NCBI GenBank assembly: GCA_000697335.1
Contig: JNEM01011975.1
Coordinates: 1-21,561, forward strand
Length of the DNA: 21,561 nucleotides
Reading direction: 5' to 3'
DNA from: Conidiobolus incongruus B7586
Lineage: Eukaryota; Entomophthoromycota; Entomophthoromycetes; Entomophthorales; Conidiobolaceae
In this document: positions 9,695 through 18,700 of the stretch, in pieces
Layout of the letters: every line of letters begins with the position of its first letter
Position numbering within the stretch: the first letter of the stretch is position 1
Program-made: the position numbers and the translations under genes
The notes under the pieces: generated by a model
Seen by the model: the letters and a program-made list of their open reading frames with translations, nothing else
Database searches by the model: none
Told to the model about the DNA's origin: nothing

Positions 9695-9721
<27 letters not shown>
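9695..9721. repeat. (TA)n microsatellite
   Basis: Thirteen TA units plus one T, without interruption. It lies about 520 bp upstream of the copy B start codon. Confidence 0.95.
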
Positions 9722-9725
<4 letters not shown>

Positions 9726-12033
9726 TTTAACTACTTTGAAAGTGCAACATAAAATAATATTGAATTCATATTTGAAATTAGATTTATCCCTTAATTGGAA
9801 TCTAAATCTAAGCAAATTTTTTATACAATCCTTAAACTTACTTATGACAACCACTTTTATTGAGTAATTATGTAATATATATGATTGAATTAAAAATTAA
9901 TATTTATCAGTTATATTTTTTTATTAAAAGTATTATAATTTAATTTATATAAAATAAAAATTCGAGTGATTTTTTTTAAATATTTCAAAATAAAAATTAA
10001 TTTTTATTATAATTAAAATTTTCTTTTAAAATCTCCTTTTTACTTTTATTAAATTTCTTATTTTATTTAAATTATATTCAAAGATCTTCCAAAACAATGA
10101 AATTAATAAAAAAATATTTTAACCAATAGTTTAAATATTATAACTGGCACTAATTTCAATAATATTATTCAAATTTAAATCATCGAATTGACTGAGTTAT
10201 CTCCTTAATATTTTTTTCATACTTGGCAATCAATTTAAATAATTTTATTATATTGGATTCTTATATTACTTAGATTTTTGAAATAGTTTATGAGCGGATT
10301 ATTACAAAGTCACATCATATGCAAACTAATCAGTTTAGTTTTCTATATTGTTTAAAGAGATGAATTTTAGTAAAAATTAATAATTATTTCTATATTAAAT
10401 TAGATAATTAAATTATAATAAATTTAATAATTTTTTAAAAAAATTTTAATTCATATTATTTATGAAGATCTTCTCTTTCAATTCTAAAAATGTCATATCA
10501 ATTCTTAAAAATTAATCAAATTTTTATAATAACAATAATAAAATTAATTTAATATTGGGAAAAAAACTAATATATTTTCAATTCCAGAACTTTCTAATAA
10601 TTCTTATTTTAAATTATTAATTAATTATTCACAAGTAAATATATTGTTAAAGTATATATGTATATTAAAAATATAGAAAAATAAAATGTTTAAAATGAAT
10701 ATAACTAATGTATACATAACCTAAAATAATAAATAACTTTTATATAATAAATCACTGATCGAACCATTCAATAATTTTTAAGGAAACAATAAACACTGTA
10801 TATTGGAAATAGATGTAATATTTATCTATTCACATAATTGTAATACTATATATTGTTTTCAAAAATTTTAGGAGAAGGAAATCTAGATTGCAATTATAAT
10901 TAATTGATTAATTTTACATAAAAAATCACTATTGAGATAAAAAAAATATGAAAATTCATAGCTTTATCAGAGGTGAGTTGAATATGTTAATATAAGAAAT
11001 TAGGAGGTGTAAATAGCGATGATTTAAATCCTTCAATTTTGAAAAATATGATTATTCATTGTGATTTAAGATCATGATTAAATAATGTTATATTTTAATT
11101 AAGATAATATTTTGAATAAAAACTAATAAATATAATAAATTAGATATTAAAACCTATTAAAATTAATACAATACTTATTATGCCCATATTAACTATTGTA
11201 TAAATTATTTTTATAACAATTGGAACTAATATTATATATTATATTACTTAATTAACTGATAATATCGAATTATATCCTACTATTAATAATTATTTTAACA
11301 TTTTGGATATTAATATTGTTTTACTATTGGGTATATACTATTAGAGAATTTGGACATTTAAATTATGTAATTAATAACTTTTATTAGTGAATTAATATAA
11401 ATATTTTGAGATATTTGATAAAGTTTAATGGGATATATATTGATTGATGTTAATGACAACTGTAAAGTGGGAGGAAATAAACTTTTAGAGCTTAATTAGG
11501 AAACCATCAGTGATGAATATGAGTTTATCATAAAGTTAGGGGGAATTAATTAGTTTCACGAAATAAGCTGAAAATAGCTTACTGTAAATCAAGTTCTTCA
11601 AATAAAGTAAAAATCTCACACTTGTCATGACTCAACTCTATTTGCGAGTGTTACAAGAAAACTTAGAGATGGTATACTGTTGGAATGAAGATAATTAGAT
11701 GAAAATTTTATTTAAATGTTATTATTGACTTATATAGATAAGAGCAAATCTCACTTGGAAAGCGACAGAATCGACCAGTCTATGAAAGGAGTGACTCCCA
11801 AAGTAATTTGAGTGATTGACAAGAGAATTCCACAATATTAATTTGAAAATATTAAAAATATTGAATATTATTAATTTTGGATTACATAATTATAACAAGA
11901 GTATATTGAACAAAGTAAATTATACTAAGCTAAATATTATATAATTTACAATTATTGAATAATTATATTAATTTAATCTATTTCTTATCAAAAAAAATTT
12001 TTTAGTTATAAATTTTCTATTCACTTTATTTAC

Positions 12034-12065
12034 AATTAATTAATTAATTAATTAATTAATTAATT
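12034..12065. repeat. (AATT)8 microsatellite
   Basis: Eight uninterrupted AATT tetranucleotides. The tract is self-complementary and can form a cruciform. Confidence 0.95.
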
Positions 12066-12559
12066 ATAAAAAGAAAAAAAAAGGAGATATGGATCCAATT
12101 GAAATTATGAAATCTAGGAGTTGCTCGGCGCAGTTCTGATTATAATAATCAAAACGATTATCAATCGATTATACTTTAAATAATTTAGGTTTAGTAAGGA
12201 TCAAAATTAGTTATTGGGGAATGATAATTAATATCTAAGATTGTTAATGAATTAAATAATAAAAATTTAAAAATTATTATATTATTTTTATTTAATTTAA
12301 TTTATATTATTATAATATTAATTAATTTAAAACTCTTTGAAATATATATTAATTTTTTTTAATAATAATATATAATAGTTATTTAATATAAAATTTAATA
12401 TTAGTATATTTAAGTTAAATCCCATAATTTAAAATTTATATAATTTATTAAATAAATATTTTTTAAAAACTAGTCTTAGACTAAAATTTGAATTAATATT
12501 ACTATAGTGGGTTATTATTGTCATTGATTTCACTTACTTCTATTAATATTTTAAACATA

Positions 12560-12664
12560 ATGAAACTGCAGGTACAAATGACTTTGCTGTTAACTATTGT
12601 AAATTCAATCATTATCTTTGATGAAAACTGTATTTGTAAAAAAAGCTGCAGAGAAGAAGAATAG
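12560..12664 (+). CDS. possible 34-residue peptide with hydrophobic N-terminus (speculative)
   Basis: An ATG-to-TAG frame of 34 codons in one of the more balanced patches of the gene-poor stretch. It begins MKLQ, continues with a hydrophobic run (about residues 8-20) like a signal peptide, and ends with a short Cys- and Lys-containing tail (CICKKSC) and three Glu. The pattern could suit a small secreted peptide or the first exon of one. I recognise no family, and short frames arise easily by chance. The ATG is the first in its frame. Confidence 0.12.
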   Translation: MKLQVQMTLLLTIVNSIIIFDENCICKKSCREEE

Positions 12665-13920
12665 TGAATTCAATATGCATTAATTTTCAAAATGGTAGAA
12701 AATTTATTGGTTCTAAAGTTGATGTAAACACCCACAAAAGCATGTTAAAGGAGAGGAATGTTGTGGTTGACCTGTAGAAGCCTTTGCTTTCCTTCAGTCT
12801 TAGACTCAATTACATCAATTGAAATTTAATGAATAATAAAATATTAGTTACCTAGTTGATATATTAATTTGATTGATAATAATTGGATTTTATAGCAAAT
12901 TACTAATAATTTTAAATATTTTTAATTTATCATGATTTATTAATAATATTTTAATGAGATTAATTAATTTATATTATTTATCATTCCTTAATATTAATAA
13001 TATGTAAATTGATAAATTATAAAACTTAGGGATAAAAGAATAAATTATAATTAGTAATTAATAAATAATACTTAAAATTTATTAACAAATTTTAATAAAT
13101 ATTAAAATCAGTTATATATAAATAATAAGTATTCGAATAGTTAACAATATATATGTGATGATATAATCTAAAAATAATATTAATATTAAAAGTTCAATTT
13201 GTTAATAATATAAACTAAACATTAAAGTATTTAATTTATAATTTGAATTATAAATTATATTTCAAATATTTCAATAATTATTATTTGATATTAACTGAGG
13301 TTTGTCTATTTAATTTATTTTAAATTTTTATCCTTGGTTTAATACCACCTACAATAGTTTGATTATTCGCATTACTTTAAAATATATGTATTTGATACTT
13401 ATGATTAACAGCTTGTGATTGTTATTGATAAAAATTAGGTAACATTTTAGTGTCAATGATGTGTGAAATATTAAAATTGATAAATAAATTTTAATAAAAA
13501 TAAAAATATTAAATTATATTAAAATATTATATTTTATGAATTTTGAAATAATAATTAAAAAATATATAAGTGTTTCAAATTATATTTAAAAATTAGATAA
13601 AATTATTATCAATATTTAGTATTTTGAAATATTATTAAAATCTTCCAAATTGTTTTCAGGATTTTTTTCTCTCTATCTATTCAATCATGAAATCCTGCGA
13701 AATTTAATCTAGTTTAATCCCGTAAAAATTCTGGACCAATAAAAGAAATAATTATGTTATAATTAATTTTAAACTTTTTTTGGTATAATTTCAAGTTTAC
13801 TTTATTTATTTAAATAAAATTTCAAAAATTTTGAAAAAATTTTAGGATAAAGTAAAAAAAATTTTCAGAAAATTTCATATATATTACAAACTTTTAATAT
13901 AATACAATAAATATTATTGA

Positions 13921-13943
13921 ATATATATATATATATATATATA
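13921..13943. repeat. (AT)n microsatellite
   Basis: Eleven AT units plus one A, uninterrupted. Confidence 0.95.
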
Positions 13944-14677
13944 ATTTTTATTGAAAACAATCTAATAACTAGATAAATTAAATTCATATTGATTAAATTT
14001 AATACAATTCCTTATAATTTAATATTCCTTAATATATTAATATTATTTAAAAAGAATATTTCAATTTAGTTTAAATTATTTTTGAAATTTTGAATTTTAT
14101 GATGATTAATTATCTATTATTAGAAAGAATTTTTTTTAAAAAAAATTTTTTTTGTCAATTTATTTAAAAGTAATTAATTTTATAAAATAACAGTCAACAT
14201 AGAAGTAAATTAATAAAAATAATTTTAGAATAATTAATTATATTCAAATAATAATTTATTATTTTTATATGGTAAATGCGTGTATTTAATTTATTAACTT
14301 TTTTATAGTGATTTATCATTGATTATCATCATCATTACTATTTAATATACTTTGGATAAAATTGGAATAACTAAATAAAAATAAGCTAAAATTTATCATA
14401 TCATTACAATTACAGATGATGATAAATTTCTAAAGTAGAGAAGCTAAAAATATCCTTTTTAATACTTTTTCAATCTATTCAATTTACTAATAGTTGCCAA
14501 TTTTTATGTCAACTATGAATTTTAAATAATATTTGAAGGTTAATACTTTTGCAAATTGAGTACAAATAGTGTTGAAAATTAATTTAATTTTTATTATATA
14601 TTCTTAGAGGTATTATAGTTGTTGGAAATCATACCATATTGATTTGTTATGGCATTATTAAACTTGAAAAATCTATC

Positions 14678-14696
14678 TAATAATAATAATAATAAT
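14678..14696. repeat. (TAA)n trinucleotide tract
   Basis: Six TAA units plus one T. It is the same trinucleotide class as the AAT run inside the nearby phosphatase coding sequence. Confidence 0.9.
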
Positions 14697-15080
14697 TTTA
14701 TTAATATGGTATTTATATCAATTTTTAAAAAGATAAAAATAATAGTAATAATTTATTATCCATTAAAATTGTAACACTTAAAATATTCTCAAACAACTAA
14801 TGACTTAAATAAATTTTAATTTATTTAATTTTGCGAATTTCATATTGGAATATATTCTTATATAAAAAACAATAATTAAACTATATTATTATCATATCAT
14901 ATTATGTTAGGGTTTGATAAAGAAGATCTAGGTGAAACTTTAATTATAATTCTAATTTTATATATAACTTAAAATTTACATTATTTATCAAATGATTTGA
15001 CTTAAAATTGACACATTTCTAAATTATTTAAAATTATTGTCATTTTAAAAAAATTTAATAAATTACAATTTATTCAGGAG

Positions 15081-15552
15081 TCATAATAGGTGAATTCAAT
15101 TGATTACTTGTTGATTGTTAATTCTTTAGTGTTCTGTCAGTGATTAAATAAAATTAAAGGGTTGAAAGTGTGATTGAATTAATGTAATTTATTGGTGATT
15201 TTGGGTTTAAATTTTATTCCTTGATGCTGAAGAATTGATCCAGTGACTCTATTTGGATTAATTGAACAACAAATTTAACTATACTGCTTTGTGATTGGTT
15301 ATTTAACAATAAGTTGGTTTGGATATTGGAATTGAGAGGTTGCACCAAATCCTTTTTAATGGATTTTTAAAAGTTCCCAAATGTGCCTAGCAAGGATTAA
15401 ATTACCACTGAATTTTTAGGCATTGATATAAATTAGACTCCAAATACTTCTCTTTCCTTGATTAATTAACACACTTCTATTAGATTTTTTTACTTTTATA
15501 AATCATTATTTAACATTTATGATATTTGATTTTCAAATCAATTTGTTGTAGT
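15081..15552 (+). promoter_or_regulatory. upstream region of the NEM1-like gene
   Basis: The sequence becomes more balanced over about 470 bases before the start codon. An inverted CCAAT element (ATTGG, 15294-15298) and a TATA-like TATAAATT (15427-15434, about 120 bp before the ATG) are visible. The leader contains a 10-codon upstream ORF (15519-15551). The motifs are short and their use is unproven. Confidence 0.4.
15519..15551 (+). promoter_or_regulatory. upstream ORF of 10 codons, stop one base before the main ATG
   Basis: ATG at 15519 opens a 10-codon frame ending in TAG at 15549-15551; a single T separates it from the ATG at 15553. If transcribed, ribosomes would have to leak past it or reinitiate at once. 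An alternative is that the TAG is the acceptor AG of a leader intron, which would remove the upstream ORF from the mRNA. Confidence 0.4.
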
Positions 15553-16631
15553 ATGTCTACTGTATTAACTAGTTCTGTATCAATTGAAGATACCATTATG
15601 TCAAGTACTATCATTTCTAATAATAATAATAATAATAATAATAATACCAAATCAACATCAGCTCTAATTACAACTACTACAACTACAAAAAATCCTACTA
15701 CTAACCCTCACAAATCATTTCCTTCCACTTTATTTCGTCCTATTATCATTCTTTTCCTATTTCTACGCCAATTAACTTTCTACTCTATGCAATTATTTAT
15801 TAAAAATACTACTAGTACAATGGAGAATAACCACCCTCACAAATTGAGTGTCAATCTCCATTTAAATAGTACCAGCTTCAAAGACTTTGTCAAATTTATC
15901 ACTACCAATGAACCTCCTAGTTTCAAATTGAGTAAAAGGCTAAAGCCCAGATTGGAGAAAAAGATTTTAGTGTTGGATTTGGATGAGACTTTAATACATA
16001 GTTCTGTTCATTCGAGTAAGGGATATGATCAGATGATAGAAGTTTTTATTGATAAATTACCGAGACTTTATTACGTTTTTAAAAGGCCTAATGTGGACTA
16101 CTTTTTAAAAAAAGTAAAGAATTTGTATTTCATATATACTATATTATTAACTCATTGGTTAGGTGACAGAATGGTATGAAGTAGTCATCTTTACAGCTTC
16201 CGTACCTGAGTACGCTAACCCCGTTATCAACTTGTTGGATATTGACCATACTTTAATTTCTAGAAGATTTTACCGTCAGGTAAATTTTCCTGATTGATCC
16301 CTTTAAAATATATTGTTAACTCTTAAAATAGTCTTGCACAAATCCCGGTTCAGGTTACATTAAAGATCTTCGCCAAATAGATAAAGATCTCTCCAAAATA
16401 ATATTAGTGGATAATGCTGCTATTTCTTTCCAAAAGAATTTGAGTATGTTCATTAATCTAGTATACTGATATTACATATATTAAACTATTGATTTAGATA
16501 ATGGTATCCCTATAACGTCATGGTACAATGACAACCCCAACGATCAAGCTTTACTCGACCTCTTACCAGTATTGGATTCGCTGAGATTCGTTTCCGATAC
16601 AAGGTCTTTACTTCAGTTCCGATGCGAATAA
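15553..16631 (+). CDS. NEM1: Nem1/Dullard-like (CTDNEP1) protein phosphatase, four exons
   Basis: My exon model is 15553-16113, 16163-16279, 16332-16443 and 16498-16631, giving 307 residues in one frame with GT-AG introns. Family members sit in the ER/nuclear envelope (with Spo7 in yeast) and dephosphorylate lipin/Pah1, directing phosphatidate to diacylglycerol and triacylglycerol. N-terminal part: a Ser/Thr- and Asn-rich tail with nine consecutive Asn (23-31), then a hydrophobic membrane segment (about 60-82). The FCP1-homology domain follows, with the HAD phosphatase motif DLDETL at 142-147; Asp142 is the expected nucleophile and Asp144 the acid/base. Exons 2-4 add [31 protein letters not shown] and a C-terminal [13 protein letters not shown] block, all in the order seen in yeast Nem1. 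It is shorter than yeast Nem1 (about 446) because the N-terminal tail is short. The ATG at 15553 is the first in frame. The exon joins are inferred, not proven. Confidence 0.9.
15619..15645 (+). repeat. (AAT)9 run encoding poly-Asn
   Basis: Nine identical AAT codons in the N-terminal tail of the NEM1-like protein. Pure codon identity points to slippage rather than selection, so length variation between strains is likely. Confidence 0.95.
16114..16162 (+). other. intron 1 of the NEM1-like gene (49 nt, phase 0)
   Basis: It starts GTAAAG and ends TTAG, with a TATTAAC branch-like element about 13 bases before the end. Removing it joins FLKK to VTEWYEVV, the expected family sequence. Read-through would give a short off-family extension and a stop. 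Confidence 0.88.
16280..16331 (+). other. intron 2 of the NEM1-like gene (52 nt, phase 0)
   Basis: It starts GTAAAT, ends ATAG, and has a GTTAAC branch-like site. Removing it joins RRFYRQ to SCTNPG, as expected for the family. Confidence 0.88.
16444..16497 (+). other. intron 3 of the NEM1-like gene (54 nt, phase 1)
   Basis: It starts GTATGT and ends TTAG. Removing it rebuilds an Asn codon and joins FQKNL to NNGIPI, in line with the family's DNA/N-I-P region. Confidence 0.85.
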
Positions 16632-17147
16632 TTCTCTCTCCCCCTTGTTAGCTTGCTATTGAATGGTCTAGCTAATCTCCGCTACTTCCAATTGTTTATA
16701 ATATCTATATGACTATATTTGAAATATCATAGTTTTTCTTAAAATTTAATTTAATGACTTTTCTTTCCAATTATCAATATAATATAGAGTATGTTGATGA
16801 TTATGTATTTATAATCTTATTTTTCAAAAGGTCAATAAATTTTCTTTCAAGAATAATCAATATTTTTTATTTGATTCGGTTGTTGATTTAACATGATATT
16901 TTCAATTGAATACACAAAAACACCTTTGCATGTGATAAATTTCAGTTGAACAATATTTACGAAATTGACAAGGTCATCACAATGTTGTGATTTTCGGAAT
17001 ATTTTAAGAGTTGAGATTTGGGATTTTGAAAAGTCGAAAATCTAGCTATAATAATGAGCAGTAAATGCTATATTTTATTTCGTTTAGTGTTTATTAGCAA
17101 ATGATAATGAATGATTTAAGTGTACATTGATGGAATTGATTGATGAA

Positions 17148-17174
17148 GGTCATTAAGGTCATTAAGGTCATTAA
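17148..17174. repeat. tandem nonamer GGTCATTAA, three perfect copies
   Basis: Three exact head-to-tail copies, about 115-140 bases beyond the bZIP stop codon. The unit differs from the AT-only nonamer at 6364-6390. Confidence 0.9.
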
Positions 17175-17188
17175 ATATGAGTATTCAA

Positions 17189-17260
17189 CTCCTCTGCTAG
17201 ATTAAGCAACTATATAAAATCTAAAATTGAGAAAATGCGGTAAATAGATTGGCAGAGGAG
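17189..17260 (-). repeat. perfect 9-bp inverted repeat in the bZIP 3' region
   Basis: CTCCTCTGC (17189-17197) and GCAGAGGAG (17252-17260) are exact reverse complements 54 bases apart. They are unusually GC-rich for this spacer. In the bZIP mRNA they could form a hairpin in the 3' untranslated region. Confidence 0.6.
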
Positions 17261-17287
17261 CCAAACCAATCTCGGTGGCGTCAGCGA

Positions 17288-18122
17288 TTATTGTGGGGGA
17301 ATGTTAGAATTAGGTAGGGGAATCATTGGGACTTGTGCTGTCGAGGAGACGGCTACTGCAGCGCCGGGCCCGGCGGCATGGTCAAATTGGCCAGAACTCT
17401 GCAAATATTGCTGTATAACATTGCAGTTGCAGTTACGATGAGACAATAGCTGATTTTTGAGGGATAAAACCTCCTCCTTCAACTGGCTGACCATCATATG
17501 TAATTGTTTGTTGCGTTGGGTAGCTTCCTCAGCCTGGGTAGCCAAATCCTGCATCCAGCGTTTTTTCTTCTGTCGACATTTGCTAGCTGCTACACGATTG
17601 CGTTCTAAAAATTTCTGTCTCTTTAATTCGGAATCTTCCGCGGTTTCACTCTCCCCAGCGGAATGATCCTCATCGACGGATCCCTTCGAACTAGACTTGG
17701 ATTTGCGGCGAGTTGAAGTTGCAGTAGTTTGACCTGTACTCGTCGCATTTTCGGTGTTAATTTTGGGTTCAGTTTGTGAGTTAGAAGGAATGGGTTTAGA
17801 ATTAGAACTTGTAACAGATTGGAAACTCGCTTCGAAAGGGTTCATTTCAGTTGACTTGGAAGATGAGTGTTGAGAGTTTAAATTTACAATATCGTTTGAA
17901 TAATAGTTATTGTTTGAGATTTCTATTTTTGAAAAAAAATTAATTAATATATTAAACTAATATTAAATAATTACCTTGGTTAAGTTGGTTTAAAGCTAAA
18001 TTATCTTGATAAGGATTAAATTGAAAAGAATTAGAATTATGTAAAATTGGGGAAGAAGTGGCGATTAAGGGTTCCGACTTGTAAAGTGAGATGGTAGAAG
18101 AAACAGTATTTGATGAGTTCAT
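17288..18122 (-). CDS. atf1: Atf1/AtfA-like bZIP transcription factor, two exons
   Basis: My model joins exon 1 (18122-17975) to exon 2 (17922-17288) for 260 residues. The basic region NRVAASKCR (158-166), preceded by KFLERN, is followed by KKKRW and a zipper with heptad positions Leu176, Ala183, Leu190, Leu197 and Leu204. This matches the ATF/CREB class, especially fission yeast Atf1 and Aspergillus AtfA. The zipper exit (LLSHRNC) resembles their LLAHKDC. An NPFEASF motif (77-83) recalls the NPFEQSF of the Atf1 osmotic-stress domain. Family members dimerise on TGACGTCA-like sites and act below a Sty1/Hog1 MAP kinase in osmotic, oxidative and spore-stress responses. The rest is Ser/Thr/Asn-rich, with an Ala/Gly/Pro-rich C-terminal patch. 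It is much shorter than Atf1 (566), so several N-terminal domains may be missing. The ATG at 18122 follows an in-frame TGA closely, so an earlier start in the same exon is excluded. Confidence 0.88.
17923..17974 (-). other. intron of the bZIP gene (52 nt, phase 1)
   Basis: On the minus strand it starts GTAATT and ends ATAG. Removing it joins NQLNQ to EISNNN in one open frame, restoring an N-terminal 75 residues before the internal Met of exon 2. Confidence 0.82.
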
Positions 18123-18700
18123 GAGAGATCAATTATTATTATTATTATGATTATTTTACTCAATTTCCAAATTTTCAAATAATTATGTAATGATGAATTA
18201 ATAATCGTTTAATTGAAAACTTATATTAGTAATTCCTTTTAGTATGCACGCTATTTGAATTGGGGTGAAAGTCTATGAGACGAGTTTAGTGGGCTTGAAC
18301 TGGTTAATTTAGGTGAAGATCTTAACAAATCGACGCGTTTATCAGTACCGAATTAATCGAATGGAACTCCAAGTGAATTTGAGACACTAAGAAATTCAAC
18401 AAAAGAGAGAATGAAAGCACAATGATTTCATCCTCTGTAACTAAAATAAGGTTCATTATTAAAATTGTTCTAATTGATAACCTTTTGCAGTAAGGAATCC
18501 ATTTTAATTGGTTTTTTAGACCTTTTTTAACCAATCAAATTAGATGATAGCCAGGATTTTAAATTATAATATTGATTAAAGGAAAAATGAATCTTCAATT
18601 GATTACATCATGATGTCATTATGATATCATGGTGATTTCACCATTTGGGAAATTGGCCAAATAGTTTATTATTAAAATCAAAATTTTTCTAATATTTATA
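18123..18700 (-). promoter_or_regulatory. upstream region of the bZIP gene
   Basis: Relatively balanced sequence. It includes an ATT repeat in the probable leader (18131-18148), CCAAT-type words (CCAATCA at 18531-18537; CCAATT on the minus strand near 18507) and a dense palindrome cluster (18605-18660). A 70-codon frame at 18322-18534 starts at TTG, lacks family features and is treated as non-coding. Confidence 0.4.
18605..18642. promoter_or_regulatory. cluster of three adjacent palindromes with an ATF/CRE-like core
   Basis: ACATCATGATGT (18605-18616) and ATGATATCAT (18621-18630) are perfect palindromes, and GGTGA-TT-TCACC (18631-18642) is a perfect inverted repeat. The first overlaps TGATGTCAT (18611-18619), one base from the ATF/CRE core TGACGTCA. 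A further TTGGCCAA lies at 18653-18660. The cluster is about 480-540 bp upstream of a gene for an ATF-class protein, so autoregulation is an attractive but untested idea. Confidence 0.4.

Larger units (their letters stand above)
9173..11439. other. AT-rich gene-poor DNA, first part
   Basis: The first 300-400 bases are the likely promoter and leader of pump copy B. The rest is strongly AT-rich with a (TA)13 tract at 9695-9721. I see no ORF with coding character, no tRNA and no transposon-like termini. Confidence 0.7.
11440..12820. other. patchy, more balanced non-coding DNA, unassigned
   Basis: Patches at about 11440-11835, 12085-12170 and 12500-12810 are less AT-rich than the flanks. They resemble old or untranslated transcribed sequence rather than pure spacer. 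No frame stays open for long. Within them are a C/D-box-like pair (11510-11571), a perfect GGAG-TGA-CTCC hairpin near 11789, an (AATT)8 tract (12034-12065) and a 34-codon ORF at 12560-12664. None can be assigned to a known gene by eye. Confidence 0.5.
12821..15080. other. AT-rich gene-poor DNA, second part
   Basis: Very AT-rich sequence with a (AT)11 tract at 13921-13943 and a (TAA)6 tract at 14678-14696. There are no ORFs of interest, no recognisable RNA gene, and no terminal inverted repeats or target duplications that I could detect. Confidence 0.7.
16632..17287. other. spacer between convergent NEM1-like and bZIP genes
   Basis: It holds the 3' untranslated regions of two converging genes. 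There is no ORF of interest. It contains a perfect 9-bp triple tandem repeat (17148-17174) and a perfect 9-bp inverted repeat (17189-17197 with 17252-17260) near the bZIP stop codon. Confidence 0.7.

Noticed and set aside
12085-12170. GCGCAGT word recalling the 5' end of U4 snRNA
   Set aside because: Only seven bases agree; the U6-pairing stem, the 5' stem-loop and the Sm site were not found.
18322-18534. 70-codon open frame on the minus strand upstream of the bZIP gene
   Set aside because: It starts at TTG, has no recognisable domain and lies in probable promoter DNA; length alone does not support it.
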